A stretch of 64,000 bases of DNA from an uncultured Gemmiger sp. (GCA_944388135.1 CALXHP010000002.1:83633-147632); one strand, 5' to 3'. Shown: positions 15,548 through 23,954, numbered from the stretch's first letter. A program made the numbers and translations. Notes: generated from the sequence alone by a model not told the origin.

Positions 15548-16780
15548 TTATTCCGACTCGCGGTATTGCAGGCCGCTGCTGCCCAGAATCGCTTTGTCGG
15601 GATCGACGGATTTGTTGCCGATCCGCAGTTCATAAATCAGATCATGCTGTTCCCCGGCAGTTCCCACGGCATCGCCCGTGGAAACAGTCTGCCCCTGCTG
15701 GGCCGTGACGGTTTCCAGACCATAGAGGTAGCTTTTCACCCCACAGCCATGGTCGATGACTACGGTACCGCCGGTAAGGGTCAGCGTCCCGGCAAAGACC
15801 ACCTTGCCGTTCTGGGGCGCCGTGATCGTTTCCCCGGGGTCAGCCGCATAAGTCAGGCCGGTGGCCTGTCCGCTGCGCTGGCCGTTCACCATCTGCACCA
15901 CACCGTAGGACAGGGTCACTGCCCCAGCGCTGGGGCGCTGGAAGGCGCCGGACCAGAGTTTTTCGCTTTCGCCGGTGGTATACAGCGGCCAAATGGCATT
16001 GCGGAATTGCTCTGCGCCGCCGGTTTCCTCCTCAGCTTCCACCACGGCATTGCCGTATTCCGTCTTGCTGACCGAAAGAAGGATTTCCTGGGTCAGACTG
16101 CCGCAGGTCAGCGTCATGGTATGGTCGCCGCTTTCCGCATTATAGGTCACAGGGATATACCCCATGTACCCATTGGTCGTTTTGCGGAACCACACGGTCC
16201 CCAGATCCGTTTCCAGGGACGGTTCCCCGTCCAGAATACCGGAAAGTTCAATGGCAACCACACTGCCCTGGGCCGCCCGCTCACTGCTGAGTGTAACGGT
16301 GGGTGTCAGCTGCATGGTATAGGATGCGTGATAGGCATACCACCCCTGTGGGTCGGCGGGAGGCTCATTTTCCTGGTGGTAGGCAGTGACGGTGATCTCA
16401 TATTCGCCGTTCTGCGTGTAGGTATAGGTATTGCAATCCTCCACACCGGCAGACCATGTGGTACCGTCGGGAGCGGTGATCGTGACCTCCGCCCGGGTCA
16501 CCCAGTCGGGCAGCACAAGCTGCGGCACAGAATCGGTAAAGGTTCCCAGTTTCTGTACCGTCAGGTTGGTGAGGCTCTGGTAGGTCTTGTTCACCGAATC
16601 CCCCAGTACCGGCACGACCCAGTCCCAGCCATTGGGTTCCAGGGGTGTCTCGCCAAAGGAAACCGGCTCCTGGGGAAGAGAATCCTCCCCGGTGCGGCTG
16701 TACAGAAATGCCGCTGTGCCGCCCAAAATCAGCGCGACCATGGCGATGACCATCACAAGCCAAAGCAGCAATTTGCGCAT
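15548..16780 (-). CDS. Membrane-anchored LytM/M23-like pseudoenzyme, paralog of the next gene
   Basis: 410 residues. An N-terminal membrane helix (about 4-27) leads to an exported region: LEPNGWDWVVPVLGDSVNKT parallels LEPTAYKWKVPVIGNIFKRT of the gene at 13245-15452; AQGSVVAIELSGILDG parallels its M23 N-terminal domain; and ITAPQNGKVVFAG with VVIDHGCGVKSYLYGL parallels its LytM domain. HxGxD, YxHL and HLH are again replaced (ATGLTYA, YLYGL, YELRIG), so no peptidase activity is expected. It lacks the long acidic cytoplasmic part. AAGGAG precedes the ATG. It lies 95 bases before the paralog, probably in one transcript. Confidence 0.75.
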   Translation of the reverse strand: MRKLLLWLVMVIAMVALILGGTAAFLYSRTGEDSLPQEPVSFGETPLEPNGWDWVVPVLGDSVNKTYQSLTNLTVQKLGTFTDSVPQLVLPDWVTRAEVTITAPDGTTWSAGVEDCNTYTYTQNGEYEITVTAYHQENEPPADPQGWYAYHASYTMQLTPTVTLSSERAAQGSVVAIELSGILDGEPSLETDLGTVWFRKTTNGYMGYIPVTYNAESGDHTMTLTCGSLTQEILLSVSKTEYGNAVVEAEEETGGAEQFRNAIWPLYTTGESEKLWSGAFQRPSAGAVTLSYGVVQMVNGQRSGQATGLTYAADPGETITAPQNGKVVFAGTLTLTGGTVVIDHGCGVKSYLYGLETVTAQQGQTVSTGDAVGTAGEQHDLIYELRIGNKSVDPDKAILGSSGLQYRESE

Positions 16781-16880
16781 AAACTCTCCTTACCAAGCCG
16801 CCCTCCGGGCCGGTAAAAAGCGCCGTTTTCCGGGCGGCTTGCGGCGGGACCGCAAAGCGAGCCATCGCTTTACGGTGACT

Positions 16881-16915
16881 AAAAAGCCGGGCGCGGTCAG
16901 GTTTGCGCCCGGCGG
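16881..16915 (-). terminator. Terminator after the small acidic membrane protein gene
   Basis: GCCGGGCGC/GCGCCCGGC stem with an eight-base loop, followed by TTTTTAG on the minus strand. Confidence 0.8.
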
Positions 16916-16952
16916 CTTATTCATTTGTACTCTGCGTCAGCAGACTGTCCGA

Positions 16953-17192
16953 TCAAAGACCGGCATCGTCGGCATCATCGGATTTTGCAGGTTCGTCCTG
17001 AATCGGTTCGTAGACGGGGTCCTCGTCAAAATCATCGTCGTCCTCGTCCTCATACTCGTCGTTGAAAAGCAGACGCTCATACTCGTCCAGTTCCTTTTCA
17101 CGGCGATAGAGGTAGATGGCTGCTGCGGTCAAAGCACCGGCCGCGGCAAACAAAAACGCCAACACGGCACCAAACGTTGATTTTCTCATCAT
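16953..17192 (-). CDS. Small single-pass membrane protein with acidic tail
   Basis: 79 residues from MMRKSTFGA (AAAGGAG eight bases upstream; the frame is open further but lacks an RBS). One hydrophobic segment (about 6-28) is followed by a basic YRREKE and then a strongly acidic tail rich in Asp and Glu. No family is recognised; the type resembles small YtxH-like or regulator-type membrane proteins. It has its own promoter (17292-17320) and terminator, so it is an independent unit upstream of the LytM pair. Confidence 0.6.
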   Translation of the reverse strand: MMRKSTFGAVLAFLFAAAGALTAAAIYLYRREKELDEYERLLFNDEYEDEDDDDFDEDPVYEPIQDEPAKSDDADDAGL

Positions 17193-17291
17193 GGGGCATT
17201 CTCCTTTCCGGGATCGGGGCCGTTTCCGCGGCCTTACGGTTCTGTTGATCCCGTTATGCGGGGAAAGTTTTCCACGCACCGGGTCCCCTTT

Positions 17292-17320
17292 ATTATACCC
17301 GACCCCGCGGCGGAATACAA
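17292..17320 (-). promoter_or_regulatory. Promoter of the small acidic membrane protein gene
   Basis: Minus strand TTGTAT (17320-17315), 17-base spacer, TATAAT (17297-17292). The leader to the ATG is about 93 bases. Confidence 0.7.
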
Positions 17321-17354
17321 CACCGCATATGTAAAAATTTGGCGGATTCAGTTT

Positions 17355-18380
17355 CTATTTTTTCAGGTACGCTGCATAGGCATTGGGTACAGCATACACT
17401 TGCCTCAATTGCTCTGGCGCAGCCCACACCCAGCCTTCCGGCAGCGGGCAGACCGGGGCCGTGCCATGCCATCCGCCCAGGTTCCAGATCTTATGGGTAA
17501 AGACATGGCGGGCGGCAGGCAAGGCCTCGTCCCAGCTCACCTGTACGCCGATCTTTGCCAGTTCCGCGGCCAGTTCTTCCCGGGTCAGGGCTTTTTCCCA
17601 GGCGGCAGGCTGCCACAGCCCCGCCAGAAGCCCTTTGGCGGGGCGGCGCTGGAGCAAAAGTCCCGCCGGACTTTCCACCATGGCCACCGTCACCGCCGCC
17701 GGTGTTTTGGCTTTGGGGGCCGGTTTCACCGGCAGTTCCGCCTGCCGCCCTGCCGCGTATCCCCGGCAGATCTCCGCCAGAGGACAGCTTTCGCAATGGG
17801 GTGTACCGGGCACACAGATCAGCGCCCCCAGTTCCATCAGCGCTTCATTGTAGGGGCCAGGGGTATCCTTGGGCATCTGTTCCAGCACCCGCCCGGTGAA
17901 AAGCCGCCTGGTGGCAGGCTGCATGACATCGGCCCCGTCATTGTACAGCCGGGCAAAGACCCTCAGCACGTTACCGTCCACCGCAGGGGCCGGAATACCG
18001 AAGGCAATACTGGCAATCGCTCCCGCCGTATAGTCCCCGATGCCGGGCAGTGCCCGCAGGGCATCATAATCGGCAGGCAGGTCACCGCCGTACTGTTCGC
18101 AGACGATGCGGGCAGCTTTCTGCATATTGTTGACCCGGTTATAGTAACCGAGCCCCTGCCACAGTTTGCGCAGAGCGTCCGGCTCGCAGGCTGCCAGCGC
18201 CGCCGGGTCGGGCAATGCTGCAATAAAACGATTGTAATAGGGAATGGCTGCGGCCACACGGGTCTGCTGGAGCATGATCTCGCTGACCCAGATATGATAG
18301 GCAGAAGGCTCCTGCCGGAAAGGCAGGAGCCTTTTGTTTGCCTGAAACCATTGCAACAGCGGCGGCGCAATAGGCCGCAT
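17355..18380 (-). CDS. mutY: A/G-specific adenine glycosylase
   Basis: 341 residues. It removes adenine mispaired with 8-oxoguanine, part of the GO repair system. Visible: catalytic Glu34 in SEIMLQQTRV, the helix-hairpin-helix LPGIGDYTAGA, the catalytic Asp in VDGNVLRVFAR, the 4Fe-4S ligands C-x6-C-x2-C-x5-C in CVPGTPHCESCPLAEIC, and a C-terminal NUDIX-like 8-oxoG recognition domain (about 225-341). The ATG overlaps the asnS stop (TGATG) with GGAGG nine bases upstream; a TTG two codons earlier is too close to the RBS. Confidence 0.95.
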   Translation of the reverse strand: MRPIAPPLLQWFQANKRLLPFRQEPSAYHIWVSEIMLQQTRVAAAIPYYNRFIAALPDPAALAACEPDALRKLWQGLGYYNRVNNMQKAARIVCEQYGGDLPADYDALRALPGIGDYTAGAIASIAFGIPAPAVDGNVLRVFARLYNDGADVMQPATRRLFTGRVLEQMPKDTPGPYNEALMELGALICVPGTPHCESCPLAEICRGYAAGRQAELPVKPAPKAKTPAAVTVAMVESPAGLLLQRRPAKGLLAGLWQPAAWEKALTREELAAELAKIGVQVSWDEALPAARHVFTHKIWNLGGWHGTAPVCPLPEGWVWAAPEQLRQVYAVPNAYAAYLKK

Positions 18381-19768
18381 CAGCAAAATCCTCCACAGGT
18401 GCGCGGGAACGGGATCACATCCCGGATGTTGGGAATACTGGTCACATACATCAGCAGACGCTCGAAGCCCAGGCCATACCCTGCGTGCTTGACACTGCCA
18501 AAGCGGCGCAGGTCAAGGTACCACTCGTAATCGGCACAATGCAGCCCCAGCTCGTCGATACGGGCCTGCAGCACGTCCAGCCGCTCTTCACGCTGGGAAC
18601 CGCCGATCAGCTCGCCGATGCCGGGCACCAGCATGTCGGCCGCAGCCACCGTCTTGCCGTCCTCGTTCTGGCGCATATAAAACGCCTTGATCTCCTTGGG
18701 ATAGTCGGTGACAAAGACTGGCTTTTTGAAGATCTGCTCGGTGAGATAGCGCTCGTGCTCGGTCTGCAGGTCCATGCCCCAGGACACTTTGTACTGGAAG
18801 TTTGCATCGTTCTGCTTCAGCAGTTCGATGGCGTCGGTGTAGCTGACCCGGGCAAAGTCCGAATTGGCCATCAGTTCCAGCCGCTCGATGAGGCCCTTGT
18901 CAAAGAACTGGTTGAAGAAGGCCAGTTCGTCGTGGCAATTATCCAGCAGGTAACGGATGACATATTTGGTCATCGCCTCGGCGGTGTCCATGTAAGTGTT
19001 CAGATCGGCAAAGGCCATTTCCGGCTCGATCATCCAGAACTCGGCCGCATGGCGGGTGTCATAGCTCTTCTCGGCACGGAAGGTGGGCCCGAAGGTGTAC
19101 ACATTGCCCAGAGCCATGGCCATGGCTTCCGCTTCCAGCTGACCGGAAACCGTCAGGTTCACCGGGCGCTTGAAGAAGTCCTTGGAGTAATCCACGGCGC
19201 CGCCCTCAGTGCGGGGGATGTCGTTGAGGTCCATGGTGGTCACCTGGAACATCTCGCCGGCGCCTTCGCAGTCGGAACCGGTGAAAATGGGGGTGTGCAC
19301 ATAGGTGAAGCCCCGCTCATGGAAAAACTGATGAATGGCAAACGCCGCCTGACCACGAACGCGGAACGCCGCGTTGAAGGTGTTGGTACGGGGACGCAGG
19401 TGGGTCATGGTACGCAGATAATCCATGCCCATCTTCTTCTTTTGCAGCGGGTACTCGGGGCCGCAGCTGCCCAGCACCTTGATCTCGTCGGCGTTGATCT
19501 CAAAGGGCTGTTTGGCGTTGGGGGTCAGCACCAGGGTGCCGGTGACCTCAAAGCTGGTATACAGGCCGCACTTGGCGATCTCGCCATAATTGGTCAGTTT
19601 GTCAGCCTGGAAAACGATCTGTACAGGCTTGTAGCAGCTGCCGTCAGACAGCGAGATAAAGCCGATATTTTTAGAATCGCGCACCGTTTTGGCCCAACCG
19701 CAGACGGTGACTTTGGTGCCGTCGGCGGGGGTGGCCTTGTACAGCGATACGAGTTCGGTTCTCTGCAT
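18380..19768 (-). CDS. asnS: Asparaginyl-tRNA synthetase
   Basis: 462 residues, normal for the family. Class IIb enzyme that charges tRNA-Asn. N-terminal OB-fold anticodon-binding domain ([19 protein letters not shown], about 20-38), then the class II catalytic core with motif 2 ([20 protein letters not shown]) and motif 3 near the C terminus ([13 protein letters not shown]). The start MQRTEL follows AGAGGAG; the open frame upstream overlaps the promoter and was rejected. mutY is coupled downstream by a TGATG overlap, an unusual pairing of translation and repair genes. The promoter carries a palindrome over the start point. Confidence 0.97.
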   Translation of the reverse strand: MQRTELVSLYKATPADGTKVTVCGWAKTVRDSKNIGFISLSDGSCYKPVQIVFQADKLTNYGEIAKCGLYTSFEVTGTLVLTPNAKQPFEINADEIKVLGSCGPEYPLQKKKMGMDYLRTMTHLRPRTNTFNAAFRVRGQAAFAIHQFFHERGFTYVHTPIFTGSDCEGAGEMFQVTTMDLNDIPRTEGGAVDYSKDFFKRPVNLTVSGQLEAEAMAMALGNVYTFGPTFRAEKSYDTRHAAEFWMIEPEMAFADLNTYMDTAEAMTKYVIRYLLDNCHDELAFFNQFFDKGLIERLELMANSDFARVSYTDAIELLKQNDANFQYKVSWGMDLQTEHERYLTEQIFKKPVFVTDYPKEIKAFYMRQNEDGKTVAAADMLVPGIGELIGGSQREERLDVLQARIDELGLHCADYEWYLDLRRFGSVKHAGYGLGFERLLMYVTSIPNIRDVIPFPRTCGGFC

Positions 19769-19788
19769 GGGTGGTCCACTCCTCTTAC

Positions 19789-19837
19789 TAAAAACAATGA
19801 TTGTTTTTATTATAGCGGGTCGGGACCGAATTGTACA
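19789..19837 (-). promoter_or_regulatory. asnS promoter with palindrome over the start point
   Basis: Minus strand TGTACA (19837-19832), 17-base spacer, TATAAT (19814-19809). A perfect inverted repeat TAAAAACAA-TGA-TTGTTTTTA (19789-19809) begins at the edge of the -10 and covers about -7 to +14, a typical repressor position. No T-box was found in the short leader. Confidence 0.6.
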
Positions 19838-19859
19838 GCATTTTTTTGCCGGGTCTTTC

Positions 19860-21011
19860 TCATTCCGGATGGCCGCCCAACAACACCGCCAGCGCTTCGG
19901 CCGCATACTGGCCGGCGCGTACCGCCTCGGCCACCGTGTTGGCGTGGCCGCCGATCTCGATGAGAAGGCTGCCGGTGGTCAGGTCCTGGTTATAATACCG
20001 GTAGGCACACATGACCGGACGGGTCAGCCCGGGGGTTCGCTGTTCCATCGCCTGCTCCCAGGCGGCCGCAAACCGCAGATTCAACCGCCAGTTGGGCAGC
20101 CGGATGCTGGAGCCGTTATCGCACCCGGCAATGATCATGACCTGAGCGGTATCCTCACCGTTTACGGTGCACAGGGGTTTGACCCGGGTGCCGTCGGCAT
20201 CTTCGATGGCGTCACGGTGCACATCCAGCACCACTTTGATGGAGGGATATTTTTCCAGATAGGCCTGGGTGGTGGCATAGCTGCGGTCATAGCTTTCGGT
20301 ATAGCTGGGTGAATCGTGGAGGGTGGTATCGTGGAGAGTGTTGATGCCCGCCCCATTGAGGACTTCCGCCATCTTCTCCCCTACGGCACACATATTCAGT
20401 TCGGTGTTCTGGGTGCGGGCGGTAAAATCCGGATCATAGATCAGGTCCGGCCAGGTCTGATAGGTCTCGGTGGCGTGGGTGTGCAGGATCAGTACCTGGG
20501 GTTCGCTGCTGTTCACCTCAATATCGAAGGGCAGCGACGGTGTCGTGACCGCAGCCCGCAGGTCGGCATCGCTGTACTGGGTCAGATTGTGGATGCCGCC
20601 CGCCCCCAGGGTGATATACCCGTTGCCGCTGCCCTGACCGTAAGTTTCCGCCCGGATGGCACCGGGGTTATCGATCTGGGGCGCCGTACTGGGCAGCGGC
20701 GTAACCGTAGGTTCCGGGGTCGGGGAAGCCTCTTCGGCAACGGCGGCGGCCGGTTGTGTGGTCTGGGGTTCCGGCGTGGGGGTCGGTGCGGGCGTTGCCT
20801 CGGCGGAGGTTTGCGTACCGGGACGCGGTTTTTCCACCGGGGCCGGCCAGTTCAGGGAGACCGCAGCCGCCGGGTCCTGGCAGAGGAGCGCCCCCCGGAT
20901 CAGCAGGTCCCGCCCGGGCAGACAAAGAACGGCCGCCAGCGTCAGCGCAGTACCTCCCGCCAGCAGCACAGTGCACAGCAATACGGCCAGGCAGCGGCGC
21001 AGCAAGGCCAT
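19860..21011 (-). CDS. spoIIP: Stage II sporulation protein P (septal peptidoglycan hydrolase)
   Basis: 383 residues from [14 protein letters not shown] lies seven bases before the ATG, better than an upstream in-frame start. A signal-anchor (about 8-30) is followed by a Pro/Thr/Glu-rich linker (about 60-115) and the SpoIIP catalytic domain: LHTHATE (176-182), DVHRD (263-267), the later CDNGSS and IEIGGHANT. SpoIIP is an amidase/endopeptidase working with SpoIID and SpoIIM to thin the septum for engulfment. It is transcribed away from rpsT. CATAAAGTA at 21041-21033 may be a mother-cell sigma -10. Confidence 0.93.
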   Translation of the reverse strand: MALLRRCLAVLLCTVLLAGGTALTLAAVLCLPGRDLLIRGALLCQDPAAAVSLNWPAPVEKPRPGTQTSAEATPAPTPTPEPQTTQPAAAVAEEASPTPEPTVTPLPSTAPQIDNPGAIRAETYGQGSGNGYITLGAGGIHNLTQYSDADLRAAVTTPSLPFDIEVNSSEPQVLILHTHATETYQTWPDLIYDPDFTARTQNTELNMCAVGEKMAEVLNGAGINTLHDTTLHDSPSYTESYDRSYATTQAYLEKYPSIKVVLDVHRDAIEDADGTRVKPLCTVNGEDTAQVMIIAGCDNGSSIRLPNWRLNLRFAAAWEQAMEQRTPGLTRPVMCAYRYYNQDLTTGSLLIEIGGHANTVAEAVRAGQYAAEALAVLLGGHPE

Positions 21012-21032
21012 GGGCTCCACCTCCATTCCCCC

Positions 21033-21041
21033 TACTTTATG
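21033..21041 (-). promoter_or_regulatory. Possible mother-cell sigma -10 element before spoIIP
   Basis: CATAAAGTA on the minus strand fits the CATAnnnTA pattern of sigma-E/K promoters and lies 22 bases before the start codon. A matching -35 at usual spacing is not convincing. Confidence 0.3.
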
Positions 21042-21082
21042 CGGTTTTTGGGCCTTTCATGAATATTTTTTTGAAAAAACAC

Positions 21083-21111
21083 TTGCAAGGGCTGAAAAAA
21101 TGTGGTAGGAT
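21083..21111 (+). promoter_or_regulatory. Promoter of rpsT
   Basis: TTGCAA (21083-21088), 17-base spacer, TAGGAT (21106-21111), 39 bases before the start codon. Confidence 0.65.
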
Positions 21112-21149
21112 AACTTGTACTGTTATGGGGAACCAAGGAGGTGGAACGA

Positions 21150-21416
21150 ATGCCTAACATCAAATCTCAGAAGGACCGCGTTGTCCAGGCCAAGAAAGAG
21201 GCCATGCACAACAAGGCCATCAAGTCCAACCTGAAAACAGTGATCAAAAAGGCAGACGCTGCCATCGACAGCAATGCTGCTGACAAAGACGCCGTCATGA
21301 AAGCCGCCGTCTCTGCCATTGACTCTGCCAAGAGCAAGGGTGTCATCCATAAGAACACCGCTGCCCGCAAGGTCAGCCGCATGGCTAAGCGCGCCAACAA
21401 GGCTGCTGCTCAGTAA
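21150..21416 (+). CDS. rpsT: 30S ribosomal protein S20
   Basis: 88 residues from MPNIKSQKDR, eight bases after AAGGAGG. The Lys/Ala-rich three-helix protein with KRVxxxxKKxxxNKAxKSxLKT-like spacing binds 16S rRNA. It is a single-gene unit with its own promoter and terminator, next to spoIIP as in many Clostridia and Bacillus relatives (rpsT near gpr/spoIIP). A GTG three codons upstream overlaps the RBS and was rejected. Confidence 0.97.
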   Translation: MPNIKSQKDRVVQAKKEAMHNKAIKSNLKTVIKKADAAIDSNAADKDAVMKAAVSAIDSAKSKGVIHKNTAARKVSRMAKRANKAAAQ

Positions 21417-21430
21417 TTGATCGCATGAAC

Positions 21431-21464
21431 AATGCCCGCCGGGGATTTCCCCGACGGGCATTTT
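21431..21464 (+). terminator. Terminator of rpsT
   Basis: AATGCCCG/CGGGCATT outer stem with inner GGGG/CCCC, ending TTTTC. It lies between the convergent rpsT and spoVAE genes. Confidence 0.85.
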
Positions 21465-21471
21465 CATTTTG

Positions 21472-21828
21472 TCAGTTCTGGTCCCGGCTTTTGCCCACCA
21501 GCGCCGCCAGCAGCGCAAACAGCAGGCTGGCAGCAATGCCCCCGGAAGCCGCGGTCAGCCCGCCGGTAAAAATGCCCGGCAGTCCGCACTGGTCCACCGC
21601 CTGTCTGACCCCCTGGGCCAGCAGATGCCCGAACCCCAGCAGCGGCACACTGGCCCCGGCTCCGGCCAGGTCCACCAGGGGCTTGTACAGCCCTGCTGCG
21701 CTGAGGATGACCCCGCCCACCACATAGCCGGTAAGAATCCGGGCCGGGCTCAGGCTGGTATAGTCGATCAGCAGCTGACCTACGACGCAGATCAGCCCCC
21801 CTACCACAAAAGCCCACAGGTAATTCAT
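21472..21828 (-). CDS. spoVAE: SpoVAE (SpoVAEb-type) spore membrane protein
   Basis: 118 residues, mostly hydrophobic, with about four membrane helices (MNYLWAFVVGGLICVVGQLL at the start). It matches the SpoVAC/SpoVAE small membrane family that forms the Ca-dipicolinate channel in the spore inner membrane. The ATG overlaps the spoVAD stop as ATGA. It resembles the SpoVAC at 22854-23297 (AFxVGGxICxVGxxL). Confidence 0.9.
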   Translation of the reverse strand: MNYLWAFVVGGLICVVGQLLIDYTSLSPARILTGYVVGGVILSAAGLYKPLVDLAGAGASVPLLGFGHLLAQGVRQAVDQCGLPGIFTGGLTAASGGIAASLLFALLAALVGKSRDQN

Positions 21829-22847
21829 ACAGTCCCCTCCCCTGCCAGTTCCACACAGTGGGCAATGCCGGGAATGCTCTCCCCCTGCAAAAAGGTGGTC
21901 TGGCTCATCAACGCCCCGGTAGCCATAAAGAGTACCCGCCGGTATTGCCCCTTTTGCAGTGCGGGCAAAATATGGGTGCAGAGTACGGCGGCACTGCATC
22001 CCGGTCCACTGCCCCCTGCCTGGACGTTCTGGCTGGCCACATCGTACAGCAGGCAGCCGCAGTCCCGATGATTGGGCAAAGGCAGGCCCTCCCGCGCCAT
22101 CTGCTCCTGCAGAAGGGCACTGCCCACCTCGCCCAAATCGCCGGTAAAAATGACATCAAAATCCGACGGCGCCGTTCCGGTGGCGCCGAAGTATCGCAGC
22201 AGTGTGGAGACAGCCGCCGGCATCATGGCAGCCCCCATATTGTTGATGTCGTGCACTTCATAATCCTGCACCCGCCCGAATGTCACCGACAGTACCGGAA
22301 CGCCCTTTTGCCCTGCGCCCCGCAGCAGGCAGGCCCCCGCTGCGGTAGCGGTCCACTGGGCCGTGGGCGTGCGTTTGGCGCCATAGTCCAGCGGTGTCCG
22401 GAATTGGCGTTCCGCCGCGCAGAAATGGCTGCTCGTCATTGCCAGCAGCTGATGCGCCACGCCCCCCGCCGTGAGAGAAGCTCCCAGGCAAAGACTCTCC
22501 GCCATGGTGGAACAGGCACCGTAAAGGCCGGCGAAGGGAATTTCCAGCGCCCGCATAGTATAGTTGCTGGCGGTGCACTGGGCCTGCAAGTCTCCCGCCA
22601 GCGCCAGGTCCACTTCCTTGCGGCTGATGCCTGCCTTGCGCAAACATATTTCGACCGCCTTTTGCTGCAAAAAGCTCTCCGCCTGTTCCCAGTTGGCACA
22701 GGCCTCTTCCGGGAAGGCTGCATCCTCGGTAAGGAAATCAAATCCTGCCGCCAGCGGACCTTCACTTTCCTTTTTGCCCCCTGCCGCGGCCCAGGCCGCA
22801 ATGACCGGCGGCTTATCAAACAGTACCGTATCTTTTCTGCGGATCAC
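21825..22847 (-). CDS. spoVAD: SpoVAD, dipicolinate-binding spore protein
   Basis: 340 residues, thiolase/ketoacyl-synthase-like fold (LYGACSTMAESLCLGASLTA, TPTAQWTATAAGACLL, HDINNMGAAMMPAA). In B. subtilis SpoVAD binds DPA on the outer face of the forespore inner membrane and lacks synthase activity. The likely start is a GTG (22847-22845) after AAAGGTGGGG; no nearer ATG fits. It sits between spoVAC and spoVAE with tight spacing. With the spoVF operon it gives the cell both DPA synthesis and uptake. Confidence 0.93.
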   Translation of the reverse strand: MIRRKDTVLFDKPPVIAAWAAAGGKKESEGPLAAGFDFLTEDAAFPEEACANWEQAESFLQQKAVEICLRKAGISRKEVDLALAGDLQAQCTASNYTMRALEIPFAGLYGACSTMAESLCLGASLTAGGVAHQLLAMTSSHFCAAERQFRTPLDYGAKRTPTAQWTATAAGACLLRGAGQKGVPVLSVTFGRVQDYEVHDINNMGAAMMPAAVSTLLRYFGATGTAPSDFDVIFTGDLGEVGSALLQEQMAREGLPLPNHRDCGCLLYDVASQNVQAGGSGPGCSAAVLCTHILPALQKGQYRRVLFMATGALMSQTTFLQGESIPGIAHCVELAGEGTV

Positions 22848-22853
22848 CGGATG

Positions 22854-23297
22854 TCACCCCACCTTTCCCTGCAGCCAGTAGAGCAGCCCCCACAGGGCGG
22901 AGGCCGCCGTACCGTAGGCAATGACCGGCCCGGCTATACCGAAGATTTTCGCGCCTACCCCGGTGACCCAGCCTTCCGCCTTGAACTCAATAGCCGGGCT
23001 GACCACCGAATTGGCGAACCCCGTGATGGGCACCAACGTGCCGGCCCCTGCCTTGGCGGCCAGCTTCTGGTACCAGCCCAATGTGGTGAAGATCGCCGAA
23101 AGAAGGATCAGCCCGATGCTGGTCAGGGTTCCGGCCAGGGAGGCATCATACCAATACAGGAAAAACTGCCGCAGTCCTTCCCCCACCAGGCAGATGCCGC
23201 CGCCCACAAAAAATGCCCACAGGCAATCCCGCACAGCCGGTGAAGGCGGTGATGCCCGGGATACCATGTGAGCATACTCTTTTGGATTCAATTTCAT
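22854..23297 (-). CDS. spoVAC: SpoVAC spore membrane channel protein
   Basis: 147 residues. A short hydrophilic start (MKLNPKEYAHMVSRASPPSP) leads into about four to five membrane helices (DCLWAFFVGGGICLVGEGLR, PITGFANSVVSPAIEFKAEG). SpoVAC forms a mechanosensitive channel in B. subtilis spores. ATG 23297 was chosen; a GTG two codons upstream is also possible. The upstream acetyltransferase ends only 33 bases away, so spoVAC may be transcribed from inside or before that gene. Only AC, AD and AE are present; spoVAA, AB, AEa and AF are not in this run. Confidence 0.92.
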   Translation of the reverse strand: MKLNPKEYAHMVSRASPPSPAVRDCLWAFFVGGGICLVGEGLRQFFLYWYDASLAGTLTSIGLILLSAIFTTLGWYQKLAAKAGAGTLVPITGFANSVVSPAIEFKAEGWVTGVGAKIFGIAGPVIAYGTAASALWGLLYWLQGKVG

Positions 23298-23330
23298 GGT
23301 CACTACGCCCCCTTGGGGGGTAGTATGCCC

Positions 23331-23900
23331 TCAGGGGCCGTAAAATATCACATTTCCCCGGTAATAAGGCTCCGGGACCATCATACGGTAAAGATCCTTC
23401 AGTTCCCGGCCTACCACTTCATCCGGGGCACGGCCGCCGCAGGGCAGTGTCAGGATGCTGTACCGCACCCCAAAGACCCGGCTTTCCAGCCTGGTGGCAC
23501 AGGCCCCGGCCCGCAGATAGAACGCGATGCGGCGTTCCGCCACGGCACGGTCGGGGGCCTCGTCGGGATGCTCACACTCCAGGATCAGATCATCCAGGCG
23601 GTCTGTGTAATGCTGCGCCAGGGCGTGGAGGGCCCGGGTACCGACGCCGCCGCCCCGCAGGTCGCTGCGCACGGCAAAATAATCCAGCAAAGCGCTGCGC
23701 CGTCCCGGCAGCATCACCTGCCAGGCGTAGGCCTGCAGGATGCCGTTTTCATCTTCCAGGACCAACGGTTCATAGATACCCGCCTGCATCATCTCCCGCA
23801 CGGCGGAAAAGGGCTTGAGCTCCGCAGCGGGAAAATCCTGCACCATACGGGTCTCGTAAATTTGCTGCGCCGCAGCGCAGTCCAGCAAACAGATTTGCAT
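23331..23900 (-). CDS. GNAT family N-acetyltransferase
   Basis: 189 residues. The acetyl-CoA motif region is VRSDLRGGGVGTRALHALAQ (R-G-x-G-x-G/A-type loop) and the fold continues with ILECEHPDEAPDRAVAERRIAFY and LRAGACA. Substrate unknown. AAAGGAG precedes the ATG. Divergent from prmA; the spoVA genes follow on the same strand with a 33-base gap, so co-transcription with the spore genes is possible. A link to sporulation is inference from position. Confidence 0.85.
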   Translation of the reverse strand: MQICLLDCAAAQQIYETRMVQDFPAAELKPFSAVREMMQAGIYEPLVLEDENGILQAYAWQVMLPGRRSALLDYFAVRSDLRGGGVGTRALHALAQHYTDRLDDLILECEHPDEAPDRAVAERRIAFYLRAGACATRLESRVFGVRYSILTLPCGGRAPDEVVGRELKDLYRMMVPEPYYRGNVIFYGP

Positions 23901-23921
23901 GGGGGATTTCTCCTTTCTACA

Positions 23922-23954
23922 TTGAATTGTAAGGGGGTTTCCTGTATAATACAG
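23922..23954 (+). promoter_or_regulatory. Promoter of prmA-rsmE with palindromic -10
   Basis: TTGAAT (23922-23927), 17-base spacer, TATAAT (23945-23950). The -10 is embedded in a perfect 13-base palindrome, CTGTATAATACAG (23942-23954). Confidence 0.65.

Noticed and set aside
19769-19808. Asn T-box before asnS
   Set aside because: The leader is about 34 bases and lacks GGTGGNACCGCG.
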